NCBI GenBank assembly: GCA_905480425.1
Contig: CAJQQG010000007.1
Location: forward strand, 1-64,000
Direction of reading: 5' to 3'
Length of the DNA stretch: 64,000 bases
Origin: an uncultured Flavobacteriaceae bacterium
GTDB lineage: Bacteria > Bacteroidota > Bacteroidia > Flavobacteriales > Flavobacteriaceae
Part shown: one piece after another, positions 26,238 to 35,680 of the stretch
Layout of the letters: each line of letters begins with the position of its first letter
How positions within the stretch are numbered: position 1 is the stretch's first letter
Position numbers and translations under genes: made by a program
The notes under the pieces: model-generated
What the model was told of the DNA's origin: nothing
What the model saw: only the letters and a program-made list of their open reading frames with translations
Databases searched by the model: none

Positions 26238-28723
26238 CCTTTTTTAACAACTTTTTTCTTCGCTTTAGGCTTTGTTTTTACTTTGGGTTTACCTAAATAT
26301 TTTTCTGCTTGTTTAAGGGTTAGTTTAACTGCATCAATATCTTTTCCAATTTCAACTTTTTGTTTCCCTCTAATAATATGGTGTCTTCCCCATCGTGCTT
26401 TCTCAACCCGGATACCAGAATCACTCCAGTCATGAATAACCTTATCAATTTCTTTTTGAATTTTCTCTTCAATTAAAGTAACAATATCATCATTTGAAAG
26501 ATTGTCAAAATCATACTTTTTATTAACGTTAATAAACATGCCACTCCATTTCAAAAAGGGTCCAAAACGACCTACTCCTTTTGTGACAGGCAACTCTTTA
26601 AAAACATAAACAGGGGCATCTGCTAATTGCTTTTCCTTAATTAAAGTAATGGATGTTTCTAAATCAACTTCAGTGGGAAGCATACCCTTTGGGAGGGAAA
26701 TGAAAATTTCATTATGTTTAATATAAGGACCAAAACGTCCGTTATTTACAATAATTTCTTGATCTTCAAATGCACCTAGTATTTTTGGCATCTCAAAAAG
26801 ACTCATTACTTCATCAAAGGAAATATTTTCTAATTGTTGATTAGGTCCTAGACTTGCATAAATGGGTTTTTCCTCTTCATCAGGATCTCCTATTTGAGCC
26901 ATGGGACCAAATTTCCCTAATCTTACTTTTACCGAACGGCCAGATTCAGGATCAACTCCCAGAACGCGCTCACCAGATTCTCGTTGTGCATTTTCTTTCA
27001 CAAACTCAACTGTGGTATGAAATTGTGAGTAAAATCCTTTTATCATTTCAGTCCAATCCTTAGAACCATTTGCAATATCATCAAAATTTTGTTCAACTTG
27101 AGCCGTAAAATTAAAGTCTAAAATATTTTTAAAATTCTCAACCAGAAAGTCATTTACAATCATCCCTATGTCGGTGGGAACTAATTTTCCTTTATCGGCT
27201 CCGACCATTTCAGTTAATGCTGTTTTTTTAATTGTGTTTTCTTCTAAAGTAAATTGTTCATAAGAACGTGAAAGTCCTTCAGAAGCTCCTTTATCAACAT
27301 ATTTTCTGTTTTGAATTGTGGAAATAGTTGGGGCATAAGTAGAGGGTCTTCCAATACCTAATTCTTCCATTTTTTTAACTAAAGAAGCTTCAGAATATCG
27401 ATAGGGAGGACGTGTAAAGCGCTGTGTTGAAATCATTCTTTTTAACTCGAGAGTTTCTCCCACAGAAACCTTAGGAAGTATACCATTGATTTCATCATCA
27501 TCATCATCAACTCCTTCCATGTATAATTTTAAAAATCCATCAAAAGTAATAACCTCTCCTTTTCCTGTAAATCTATCTTGATGAGTATTTGCCTCAATCG
27601 AAACTTGAGTTCGCTCTAATTGAGAATCGCTCATTTGAGAAGCGACTGTTCTTCTCCAAATCAGTTCATATAAACGAGCTTGATCATGATCAATATTTAA
27701 TTGGGCTTTTGAGAAATCAGAAGGTCTTATCGCTTCATGTGCCTCTTGAGCTCCTTTATTTTTTGTCTTAAAAACTCGAGGCTGAAGGTATTCTTTCCCA
27801 TAAGAAGAATTAATTTGAGAAGCTATATTTTTTTGTGCATCTTTAGAAAGGTTTACACTATCGGTTCTCATGTATGTAATATATCCTGCTTCATAAAGTC
27901 GCTGTGCTAATGTCATTGTTTTACTTACTGAGAAGTATAATTTACGAGAAGCTTCCTGTTGTAATGTGGAAGTAGTAAATGGAGCTGCCGGACTCTTTTT
28001 TGCAGGTTTTTTACTAACATCTAGTACTTTAAAAGCAGTATTTATGTTTTTAGTTAAAAATTTATCTGCTTCATCTGCATTATCAAATACCCTGGATAAT
28101 TGAGCAGGAATAACTTTTTTAGAAGCTGTTAAAAAAAAGGCTTGAGTTTTAAAGTTTTGAGCTGGAGAAAAATTTCTTATTTCTCGCTCTCGTTCCACAA
28201 TAAGCCTAACTGCAACAGACTGAACCCTACCTGCAGAAAGCCCTCCTTTAACTTTTCTCCATAAAACAGGTGATAATTCATAACCTACAAGACGATCTAA
28301 AACTCTTCTTGCTTGTTGTGCGTTTACCAAATTATAATCAATTGTTCTAGGAGAATCAATTGCCTTAAGAATGGCATTTTTTGTAATCTCAGAAAAAACA
28401 ATTCTTTTGGAATTTGATTCATTTAAATCTAAAGTGTTAGCTAAATGCCATGCTATAGCCTCCCCCTCTCGATCTTCATCACTTGCAAGCCAAACAATCT
28501 CTGACTTTTTTGCCAAACTCTTTAATTCGCTAACCAATTTTTTCTTATCACTACTAACTACATATTTAGGCTTGAAGTCACTCTCAACGCTAACACCCAA
28601 CTCTTTAGAGGGAAGGTCTGCAATGTGACCAAAGCTAGAAGCTACTTTAAAATCTTTCCCCAAGAATTTCTCAATAGTTTTGGCTTTTGCCGGTGATTCT
28701 ACAATTACTAAATTCTTAGCCAT
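26234..28723 (-). CDS. topA: DNA topoisomerase I
   Basis: About 830 residues, type IA topoisomerase that relaxes negative supercoils. I use the ATG at 28723 (M8 of the track ORF) because M-A-K-N-L-V-I-V-E-S-P-A-K-A-K-T is the universal start. It has the TOPRIM motif D-E-D-R-E-G-E-A-I-A-W-H, the active-site Tyr in Y-I-T-Y-M-R-T-D-S and the A-H-E-A-I-R-P-S motif. The C-terminus has repeated TopA C-terminal domains (F-G-P-Y-I-K, F-G-P-F-L-K) instead of clear Cys4 zinc ribbons, and a Lys-rich tail. A TACTTTTG -7-like box lies 19 nt upstream (28742-28749, reverse strand). Its last 4 nt overlap the arginase-like gene. Confidence 0.95.
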   Translation of the reverse strand: MAKNLVIVESPAKAKTIEKFLGKDFKVASSFGHIADLPSKELGVSVESDFKPKYVVSSDKKKLVSELKSLAKKSEIVWLASDEDREGEAIAWHLANTLDLNESNSKRIVFSEITKNAILKAIDSPRTIDYNLVNAQQARRVLDRLVGYELSPVLWRKVKGGLSAGRVQSVAVRLIVEREREIRNFSPAQNFKTQAFFLTASKKVIPAQLSRVFDNADEADKFLTKNINTAFKVLDVSKKPAKKSPAAPFTTSTLQQEASRKLYFSVSKTMTLAQRLYEAGYITYMRTDSVNLSKDAQKNIASQINSSYGKEYLQPRVFKTKNKGAQEAHEAIRPSDFSKAQLNIDHDQARLYELIWRRTVASQMSDSQLERTQVSIEANTHQDRFTGKGEVITFDGFLKLYMEGVDDDDDEINGILPKVSVGETLELKRMISTQRFTRPPYRYSEASLVKKMEELGIGRPSTYAPTISTIQNRKYVDKGASEGLSRSYEQFTLEENTIKKTALTEMVGADKGKLVPTDIGMIVNDFLVENFKNILDFNFTAQVEQNFDDIANGSKDWTEMIKGFYSQFHTTVEFVKENAQRESGERVLGVDPESGRSVKVRLGKFGPMAQIGDPDEEEKPIYASLGPNQQLENISFDEVMSLFEMPKILGAFEDQEIIVNNGRFGPYIKHNEIFISLPKGMLPTEVDLETSITLIKEKQLADAPVYVFKELPVTKGVGRFGPFLKWSGMFINVNKKYDFDNLSNDDIVTLIEEKIQKEIDKVIHDWSDSGIRVEKARWGRHHIIRGKQKVEIGKDIDAVKLTLKQAEKYLGKPKVKTKPKAKKKVVKKG

Positions 28724-28984
28724 ATTATAATTATTTGGCAACAAAAGTAGGTAAGTTTTTTTGTAACTATGAAATTTATGAGCTCTCTTGTGTTAAATTT
28801 AAATCTGAGTATACTTGCTTTTGTAAACTTAAACCAAAGTTTAGTCCACTATCTGATTGAAAAAAGGGCACTCTTTTATTAAGATGAAATAACAGTCAAC
28901 TTCATAGTATAAAATTAAGGTCATATGATAAGATTTATATCTGTTAGCTAAAACTGTAGTATTTTTGTTCAAAACAAAAAAACT

Positions 28985-30706
28985 CTGAAACAATTTATAC
29001 CTATTTTAAATTGGTTGCCTGCTTATAAAAAATCGTATTTTAAAAACGATTTAATAGCCGGAACAACGGTAGCAGTTTTATTGATCCCTCAGGGAATGGC
29101 CTATGCAATGATTGCAGGCTTACCTCCCATTTATGGTCTTTATGCGGCATTGGTTCCACAAATAATTTATGCTTTTTTAGGGACTTCAAGACAACTTGCC
29201 GTGGGGCCCGTAGCTATGGACTCGCTTTTAGTCGCTGTTGGTCTAGGTGCTATTTCAATGGCATCTCCTGAAGCGTACATTCAAATGGCAATTTTATTAG
29301 CTCTAATGATGGGAGTTATACAGTTTCTATTGGGACTTTTAAGAATGGGCTTTATTGTTGCATTCTTATCCAAGCCCGTTATAAGTGGTTTTACATCTGC
29401 GGCTGCAATAATTATAGGATTAAGTCAGCTTAAACATTTTCTTGGAATACCTATTCCACAAAGCAATAAGCTTCAGGTCATTATAAAATCAATTATTAAT
29501 ACTGATACATCCATTCATTTTCCGACTTTAGTTATTGGAATTACTGGTGTTTTAATATTACTTGGAATTAAAAAAATAAGCAAAAAAATTCCTGCTTCTT
29601 TAGTTGTTGTTGCACTAGGTATCACTTGGGTTTACATTTCACAACAATGGGAAAAAGGAATTGATGTAGTAGGCCTAATTCCTGAGGGACTTCCCTTCTT
29701 TCAGTTACCAGTTATTGATTTAGAAACTGTAAAAATTTTATTCCCAACCGCAATAACCATAGCATTGGTCGCCTTTATGGAAGCTATTTCAGTGGCTAAA
29801 GCAATAGAAGAAAAAGAAAAAAAATATACATTAAGTCCTAACCAAGAACTTATTGCTCTTGGTGCTTCAAATATGGTAGGGGCACTATTTCAATCCTATC
29901 CCACTACCGGAGGGTTTTCCAGAACAGCTGTAAACCATCAAGCAGGTGCTAAAACAGGACTTGCTGCATTAATTACTGCTGCTTTAGTTGCTATCGTTTT
30001 GAGTTTTTTCACCCATTGGTTTTATTACTTACCAAAAGCAATACTAGCGGCAATCATTATGGTAGCAGTTATTAATTTAATTGATTTCAAATATGCGAAA
30101 CGATTATATTTTATTGCAAAAGATGAATTTTTAGTTCTGATAGTTACTTTCTTATTAACCCTCTTTTTTGGAATTACAGAAGGAATTCTTTTAGGAATTT
30201 TACTTTCTTTATTACTTTTAGTTTATCGAAGTTCAATGCCACATCATGCATTTTTAGGCCGTATTGGAACCACAAACTATTTCAAAAATAGCCTCCGCTT
30301 TCCTAAAGAAGTAGTCCCAAGAGATGATTTAATAATTTTAAGGTTTGACGGCCAGCTTTTCTTTGGAAATATTCAATATTTTAAACAGCTAATCACTGAT
30401 ACTATTTCAAAAAATCCAGATAAAGTCAAAGGATTTATCATTAATATGCGTGCAATAAATTATATTGATAGCACCGCTACTGAACAGCTCACTAAAATAA
30501 TTTTAACCCTGAAAAAACAAGGAATACGCGTAATGCTAGTTGGAGCAATTGGTCCAGCTCGAGATGTTATTTTAAAAAGTGAAATCATCCGCGTTTTAAG
30601 AAAAAGAAATCTTTTTATAACCTCAGGAGACGCATCTGATAGCTTTGATGGAGTTTGTAAAAAAACAACTTTACAGAAAAAATTAACGCAACAAAATAAT
30701 TCTTGA
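28985..30706 (+). CDS. SulP family anion transporter (probable CTG start)
   Basis: A SLC26/SulP inner-membrane transporter of about 573 residues with a C-terminal STAS domain (Y-I-D-S-T-A-T-E-Q-L). The track starts at TTG 29015, within the conserved N-terminal W-L-P-A-Y motif. The frame is open upstream and encodes K-Q-F-I-P-I-L-N-W-L-P, the usual beginning of this family, led by a CTG codon at 28985. No ATG, GTG or TTG lies between that and the upstream stop. Hallmarks are L-I-P-Q-G-M-A-Y-A and V-G-P-V-A-M-D-S. The substrate may be sulfate or another anion. An MBL-rhodanese sulfur enzyme follows 66 nt downstream. Confidence 0.9.
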   Translation: MKQFIPILNWLPAYKKSYFKNDLIAGTTVAVLLIPQGMAYAMIAGLPPIYGLYAALVPQIIYAFLGTSRQLAVGPVAMDSLLVAVGLGAISMASPEAYIQMAILLALMMGVIQFLLGLLRMGFIVAFLSKPVISGFTSAAAIIIGLSQLKHFLGIPIPQSNKLQVIIKSIINTDTSIHFPTLVIGITGVLILLGIKKISKKIPASLVVVALGITWVYISQQWEKGIDVVGLIPEGLPFFQLPVIDLETVKILFPTAITIALVAFMEAISVAKAIEEKEKKYTLSPNQELIALGASNMVGALFQSYPTTGGFSRTAVNHQAGAKTGLAALITAALVAIVLSFFTHWFYYLPKAILAAIIMVAVINLIDFKYAKRLYFIAKDEFLVLIVTFLLTLFFGITEGILLGILLSLLLLVYRSSMPHHAFLGRIGTTNYFKNSLRFPKEVVPRDDLIILRFDGQLFFGNIQYFKQLITDTISKNPDKVKGFIINMRAINYIDSTATEQLTKIILTLKKQGIRVMLVGAIGPARDVILKSEIIRVLRKRNLFITSGDASDSFDGVCKKTTLQKKLTQQNNS

Positions 30707-30772
30707 TTACTTTTTAAAATAGATAATATTTAACAAAGAATAGTTTCTTAATTTTATACTCAAATTAGACTA

Positions 30773-32182
30773 ATGATCATTGAACAAATATATACGAGAT
30801 GTCTTTCTCAAGGTGCATATTTCATAGAAAGCAACGGTGAAGTTGGCATAATAGATCCTCTTAGGGAGACAACTCCTTATATTGAAAAAGCCAAGAAAAA
30901 TAACGCTAAGATTAAATATATTTTCGAAACTCATTTCCATGCAGATTTTGTGAGTGGTCATGTAACTCTTGCTAAAGAAACTGGTGCTACTATTGTATAT
31001 GGCCCTTTAGCTAAAACAAGTTATGATTCTTTAATTGCCAAAGACCAACAAGAATTTAAAATTGGAGAAATTACACTTACCGTTTTACACACTCCAGGGC
31101 ATACTATGGAAAGTACTACTTATTTACTTCGTGACGCAAAAAATAAAGATATTGCAATTTTTAGTGGAGATACACTATTTTTAGGTGATGTCGGGCGTCC
31201 TGATTTAGCTCAAAAAGCAGCTGATATGACACAAGAAGATTTAGCTGGAATTCTCTTTGATAGTCTTCGAGAAAAAATTATGCCTCTAGCTGATGATGTT
31301 TTTGTGTACCCTGCTCATGGAGCTGGTTCTGCTTGTGGAAAAAATTTAAGTAAAGAGACTGTTGGTACTATTGGAGATCAAAAAAAGACAAACTACGCAC
31401 TCCGTGCAGACATGACAAAAGAAGAATTTGTAAAAGAAGTAACTAATGGTTTACTTCCTCCACCACAATATTTTCCTTTAAATGTAAAGATGAATAAAGA
31501 AGGATATACTGACATTGATAAAATTCTTGAAAATGGAACAAAGCCTTTAACTCCTGAGGATTTTGAAGTAATTGCTAACGAAACTAATGCACTTATTTTA
31601 GATGTCAGGCATCAAGATGATTTTACAAAAGGACACATTCCGAAGTCTATTTTTATTGGAATCGATGGAGATTTTGCTCCTTGGGTAGGTGCCATGATTG
31701 GGAATGTCAAACAACCTATTTTACTAGTTACACCGAAAGGAAGAGAAAAAGAAACAATCACTCGCCTTTCACGTGTTGGGTTTGATCAAACACTTGGATA
31801 TCTTAATCACGGTATTGAAGCTTGGTCTAAAGCAGGGAATGCAATAGATACTATTGACGGAATTAAAGTAACGGACTTAAAAGCACTGAAAGAACAGAAA
31901 GTTCTTAATATTTTTGATGTTCGTAAACCCGGTGAATATGCTTCAGAACACTTAGATGAAGCTCACTCTACCCCTTTAAGTTTTATAAATGATTACATGG
32001 ATAAATTTCCTGAAAATGAACCTTTTTATCTTCACTGTGCAGGAGGGTACAGAAGTGTAATTGCTGCTTCTATTTTAAAAAGTAGAGGGATTCATAATTT
32101 GATAGATGTCAAAAGAGGATTTGCAGCTATTAAAAATGAAGGTATGAAAATTTCAGAATACATTTGCCCATCAAAACTATAA
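30773..32182 (+). CDS. MBL-fold hydrolase with two rhodanese domains
   Basis: A 469-residue cytoplasmic protein of the persulfide-dioxygenase-like MBL family. The metal motif is T-H-F-H-A-D-F-V-S-G-H near residue 47, with H-T-P-G-H and F-S-G-D-T-L-F-L-G-D-V-G-R-P-D following. Two rhodanese domains come after it, at about 265-355 and 365-465. The second has the catalytic loop C-A-G-G-Y-R-S. The first has T-P-K-G-R-E and lacks the cysteine, so only one is likely to transfer sulfane sulfur. Such fusions oxidise or relay glutathione/low-Mr persulfide sulfur. Its position next to a SulP transporter fits sulfur metabolism. Confidence 0.88.
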   Translation: MIIEQIYTRCLSQGAYFIESNGEVGIIDPLRETTPYIEKAKKNNAKIKYIFETHFHADFVSGHVTLAKETGATIVYGPLAKTSYDSLIAKDQQEFKIGEITLTVLHTPGHTMESTTYLLRDAKNKDIAIFSGDTLFLGDVGRPDLAQKAADMTQEDLAGILFDSLREKIMPLADDVFVYPAHGAGSACGKNLSKETVGTIGDQKKTNYALRADMTKEEFVKEVTNGLLPPPQYFPLNVKMNKEGYTDIDKILENGTKPLTPEDFEVIANETNALILDVRHQDDFTKGHIPKSIFIGIDGDFAPWVGAMIGNVKQPILLVTPKGREKETITRLSRVGFDQTLGYLNHGIEAWSKAGNAIDTIDGIKVTDLKALKEQKVLNIFDVRKPGEYASEHLDEAHSTPLSFINDYMDKFPENEPFYLHCAGGYRSVIAASILKSRGIHNLIDVKRGFAAIKNEGMKISEYICPSKL

Positions 32183-32278
32183 CTTTTAAATAGCTTAAAT
32201 GATAACTTTTAGAGATTCGAAATATCAATATTCTTTCGGATTTTAAAAGAAATTAATAGGAAAGGTATTAGGTATATT

Positions 32279-33478
32279 TTAGATGTTTTTGGAATTTAAT
32301 TTTATAGATTTTAACTGATTCATTCCGTCTAAAAAAATAGTCCAAACAATAAAAATCTCTGAATCTATTATTTCTAATTGAGGAACTCCTGTATTCCTTC
32401 CTCCATCAATTTTAGATATTGTAATTGGCTCAGAAATCTTTCCATCAAATGAAACCTTTTTAATTCTCAAATAAGTTCCAATATCATCAACTTCCATGTA
32501 ACTAACTATTACTTCTTTATCATTTAAAAATGAAACATCTACCCTTCCTATAGCATCATGGTCATTTACTTTTACCGGAGCGCCAAAAGAATTGCCGTTA
32601 TTTTTTGAAAATGAAACATTTACTAAAGGATTATCATTAAAAACTGTAAACCAAGCAATAGCAAGGTCTTTTGAATTGACAGCAACTTTAGGGCCATTTA
32701 CTGGACATCCATTTATTATCCATCCATCATCATGAACCACATTAGGTTCTTCCCAAGTTCCATTTATGTTTTTAACACTATAAATATCCCTTACCTCTTT
32801 CTCACCTCTATCTCTGTAAACAACTATAGGCCCATCATTAGTGATTGCTATTGATGTCTGGCAGCAATCACAAGTTGAAGCGTCGAGTTCGCTTTCTTTA
32901 ATAACATCTCCTTTATCAGTAATTTCTGCAAAACGAATTGTCATTGGTTTATGTTCTCCATCTAGTTTTTTTTCAATTGTATTTCTTCCATCTAACCAAG
33001 TGATAAAAAATCCTTTTTTATTATTTGCTATTATACTCACAAAACCATGTTCTGCTTTAACGCCATCAGTATTTAACAAAAAATCTTCTTTTATTTTCTC
33101 TCCAGATAATTTTTGTAAATTTAAAACAACATCATAAGTATATTTACCAGAAGCTGATTTCTTTAAATGGCTTGTAATTATTAAATCTTGATTAATTGCA
33201 TGAGCTGGAAAATCTGCCCAATTAATAAACCAGTCGGAACCAGAAGCGATTACTTGAGGTTTAATCCATCGTCCTTCCATATACCGACTATAGTTTAAGG
33301 AGGCTTTGTTTTCTTCTTTAGAAGAAATCCAAGATAAAGTCAAAGAACCATTAGAAGAAACTAGATTAGGTTGTGCATTACTATTCTCATAAAAGAAAGG
33401 AATTTCTTGTATGTAGACTTCTTTTGTAGAACAAGACATTGTAGCTAGTAAAGAGAAAAATAAAATGAATTTCTTCAT
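32279..33478 (-). CDS. Sialidase-like propeller lipoprotein with cysteine motif
   Basis: A 399-residue lipoprotein (signal L-A-T-M-S-C-S). The body is a run of four-stranded beta blades of BNR/sialidase type (S-L-T-L-S-W-I-S, F-F-I-T-W-L-D-G-R, L-A-I-A-W-F-T-V, V-S-F-S-K-N-N-G-N-S-F). No sialidase active site (arginine triad with F/Y-R-I-P) is evident. A notable C-D-C-C-Q-T-S-I lies near residue 200, and G-C-P-V-N-G-P follows about 55 residues later, suggesting a metal- or disulfide-based site. It is cotranscribed with the TlpA-type thioredoxin gene just upstream (1-nt gap), which could keep these cysteines reduced. Function is unknown. Confidence 0.7.
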   Translation of the reverse strand: MKKFILFFSLLATMSCSTKEVYIQEIPFFYENSNAQPNLVSSNGSLTLSWISSKEENKASLNYSRYMEGRWIKPQVIASGSDWFINWADFPAHAINQDLIITSHLKKSASGKYTYDVVLNLQKLSGEKIKEDFLLNTDGVKAEHGFVSIIANNKKGFFITWLDGRNTIEKKLDGEHKPMTIRFAEITDKGDVIKESELDASTCDCCQTSIAITNDGPIVVYRDRGEKEVRDIYSVKNINGTWEEPNVVHDDGWIINGCPVNGPKVAVNSKDLAIAWFTVFNDNPLVNVSFSKNNGNSFGAPVKVNDHDAIGRVDVSFLNDKEVIVSYMEVDDIGTYLRIKKVSFDGKISEPITISKIDGGRNTGVPQLEIIDSEIFIVWTIFLDGMNQLKSIKLNSKNI

Positions 33479-33479
33479 A

Positions 33480-33968
33480 TCATAATGTTTTTAATTTATT
33501 TATTATTATTTCAGAATCCCAAACAATCGTTCCTACAATAGTTTCAATTTTTATTCCGTTTTCATTAAAAATGTATGATGTTGGTAAAGAATAGATTCCA
33601 AGTGTTTCATTTGATCTAACGGATTTTAAAAAATTAAATTCATATTTCTTATCATTTTTAAACGCAGATATTTTTGAAACTTTTTCATCCGAAACTAACA
33701 GAAAAATATAGTTGTGATTTTTCAAAATCTGTTGAGCCCTTTTTATTCCTGGCATTTCTTTTATACATGGGCCACACCACGTAGCCCAATGATTAATGAT
33801 GATTTTCTTTCCTTCGTAGGATGTCAAATCAACTTTTTTATTTTTTAAATCTACGAAAGAAGTTTTAAGCTGAAGAGACTCTATATCAGACAACTTTTCG
33901 TTTTGAGAAACACTTGAATTACATCCCAAAAACAAAATAAAACAACTTATAAAAATCAAATTTTTCAT
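33480..33968 (-). CDS. TlpA-type thioredoxin-like lipoprotein
   Basis: A 162-residue lipoprotein (signal F-I-L-F-L-G-C-N) with a TlpA/ResA-like redox domain. The active site is W-A-T-W-C-G-P-C-I-K-E near residue 70, and the cis-proline region is S-L-P-T-S-Y-I-F. Such proteins reduce cysteines in exported proteins, for instance in cytochrome or copper-site assembly. It is first in a two-gene operon with the cysteine-motif propeller, which is therefore the likely client (inference). A 17-bp palindrome lies 56-72 nt upstream of the start. Confidence 0.88.
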   Translation of the reverse strand: MKNLIFISCFILFLGCNSSVSQNEKLSDIESLQLKTSFVDLKNKKVDLTSYEGKKIIINHWATWCGPCIKEMPGIKRAQQILKNHNYIFLLVSDEKVSKISAFKNDKKYEFNFLKSVRSNETLGIYSLPTSYIFNENGIKIETIVGTIVWDSEIIINKLKTL

Positions 33969-34023
33969 AAAATGATTTGAATTTATTTTCTAATGTAATG
34001 ATTTTATGATCAGTGTATTTTTT

Positions 34024-34040
34024 TGATAAGGAGTTTATCA
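34024..34040. promoter_or_regulatory. Palindrome TGATAA-N5-TTATCA, possible operator
   Basis: A perfect 6-bp inverted repeat with a 5-nt spacer in the divergent region between the TlpA/propeller operon and miaB. On the reverse strand it lies 27-43 nt upstream of a near-consensus -7 box (TACATTAG, 33990-33997), so it covers the -33 region of that operon. For miaB, a TATCTTTG -7 box is at 34071-34078. It lacks a downstream T-run on either strand that would make it a good terminator. Confidence 0.35.
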
Positions 34041-34172
34041 TTTATGCATGACACTTTGTCTGTGATTCCTTATCTTTGTATGATTATTTTGCAAAAGTTG
34101 GGAGGAAAGTAAAAAGTAATAAAAATAAATTGCAAGGTTTCCTAAATAGAAATCTGTAAAAAAAATAAAGTA

Positions 34173-35678
34173 TTGAAAACCAAAACAGTAAGTATTAAGG
34201 AAAATAGGGGATTATCAGATTATTCCCCCCATAAAAATCCGAACAAATATAACAAAAAAGTACTTGATAATCAAGGTGTTAAACCAAAAAATACCTATAA
34301 TAAACGAGTATACTTAGAAAGCTATGGTTGTCAAATGAACTTTGCAGATAGCGAGATTGTGGCGTCTATCCTGAATGATGACGGCTATAAAATAACAGAG
34401 GTCCTAGAGGAAGCTTCACTAGTTTTGGTGAATACTTGTGCTATCCGTGAAAAAGCAGAACTAACAGTTCGTAAAAGATTAGAATACTTTAATTCCCTTA
34501 AAATAAAAAAATCAGAAATGACAGTGGGAGTTTTAGGCTGTATGGCAGAACGCCTAAAACATAAATTCCTTGAAGAAGAAAAGATAGTTGACTTAGTAGT
34601 TGGACCTGACGCTTATAAAGATATTCCAAACCTACTTAAAGAAGTGGCTAGCAAAAAAGAAGCTGTTAATGTCCTATTATCAAAAGATGAAACCTACGGT
34701 GACATTATTCCTGTTAGACTAAATTCAAATGGCGTTTCTGCATTCGTTTCTATTACTCGTGGCTGTGATAATATGTGTACTTTCTGCGTAGTTCCATTCA
34801 CTCGGGGAAGAGAGCGCAGTAGAGATCCGAGAAGTATTTTGGAAGAAATAAGCTCATTAGAAGCTAAAAATTATAAAGAAATTACTCTACTTGGGCAAAA
34901 TGTAGATAGTTATTTATGGTATGGAGGAGGGCTAAAAAAAGATTTTGAAAAAGCTACATCATTACAACAAAAAACAGCTTTGCGTTTTGAAAATTTATTA
35001 ACACTTGTAGCTAAAGCTCAACCAAAAATGAGAATTAGGTTTTCAACATCAAATCCTCAGGACATGTCTCTTGACGTATTAAAAGTTGTAGCCAAATACA
35101 ATAATATCTGTAATGCCATTCACCTTCCTGTTCAATCGGGTAGTAACACCATTTTAAAAAAAATGAATCGACAACACACCCGTGAAGAATATTTCAGTCT
35201 CATAAACTCCATTCGTTCTATACTTCCTGATTGTGGTATTTCTCACGATATGATTTCAGGATTCCCATCAGAAACAGAACAAGACCACCAAGACTCATTA
35301 GACCTTTTAGACTATGTGAAATACGACTTTGGGTTTATGTATTCATATTCTGAAAGACCCGGTACAATGGCAGCAAAAAAAATCAAGGATGATGTGCCAG
35401 AAAAAATTAAGCAGAGGAGACTTAGTGAAATCATTTCAAAACAAAGAGAGCATAGTAATTTTAGAACTTCACAAAATATTGGTAAAACAGTTTGTGTATT
35501 AATTGAAAAGGTTTCTAAAAAATCTGAAATCCAATGGAGTGGTAAAACAGCTAAAAATACTGTTGTTGTTTTTCCAAAAGAACACTATAAAATTGGAGAT
35601 TTTGTAGATGTTAAAATTGAAAAATGTACCTCTGCAACCCTTATTGGGAATGCTGTTGGATACTCTAAAAGCGTTTAA
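34173..35678 (+). CDS. miaB: tRNA-2-methylthio-N6-dimethylallyladenosine synthase
   Basis: A 501-residue radical-SAM methylthiotransferase that converts i6A37 to ms2i6A37 in tRNA. The N-terminal UPF0004 domain starts Y-L-E-S-Y-G-C-Q-M-N-F-A-D-S-E, with two further cluster cysteines (N-T-C-A-I-R-E, G-C-M-A-E). The radical-SAM C-x3-C-x2-C is in R-G-C-D-N-M-C-T-F-C. A TRAM domain occupies the C-terminus. The start is TTG, with an unusually long basic N-extension of about 45 residues before the first domain. The first gene of a forward cluster that runs to groEL. Confidence 0.96.
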   Translation: MKTKTVSIKENRGLSDYSPHKNPNKYNKKVLDNQGVKPKNTYNKRVYLESYGCQMNFADSEIVASILNDDGYKITEVLEEASLVLVNTCAIREKAELTVRKRLEYFNSLKIKKSEMTVGVLGCMAERLKHKFLEEEKIVDLVVGPDAYKDIPNLLKEVASKKEAVNVLLSKDETYGDIIPVRLNSNGVSAFVSITRGCDNMCTFCVVPFTRGRERSRDPRSILEEISSLEAKNYKEITLLGQNVDSYLWYGGGLKKDFEKATSLQQKTALRFENLLTLVAKAQPKMRIRFSTSNPQDMSLDVLKVVAKYNNICNAIHLPVQSGSNTILKKMNRQHTREEYFSLINSIRSILPDCGISHDMISGFPSETEQDHQDSLDLLDYVKYDFGFMYSYSERPGTMAAKKIKDDVPEKIKQRRLSEIISKQREHSNFRTSQNIGKTVCVLIEKVSKKSEIQWSGKTAKNTVVVFPKEHYKIGDFVDVKIEKCTSATLIGNAVGYSKSV

Positions 35679-35680
35679 TT

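Noticed and set aside
30773-30961. 63-aa reverse ORF at the start of the MBL gene
   Set aside because: It is fully antisense to the conserved metal-binding region, with no independent evidence.
34080-34172. Leader before miaB (GTTGGGAGGAAAG segment) as a riboswitch or small RNA
   Set aside because: No known riboswitch core or convincing secondary structure could be recognised by eye; it may just be a 5' UTR.
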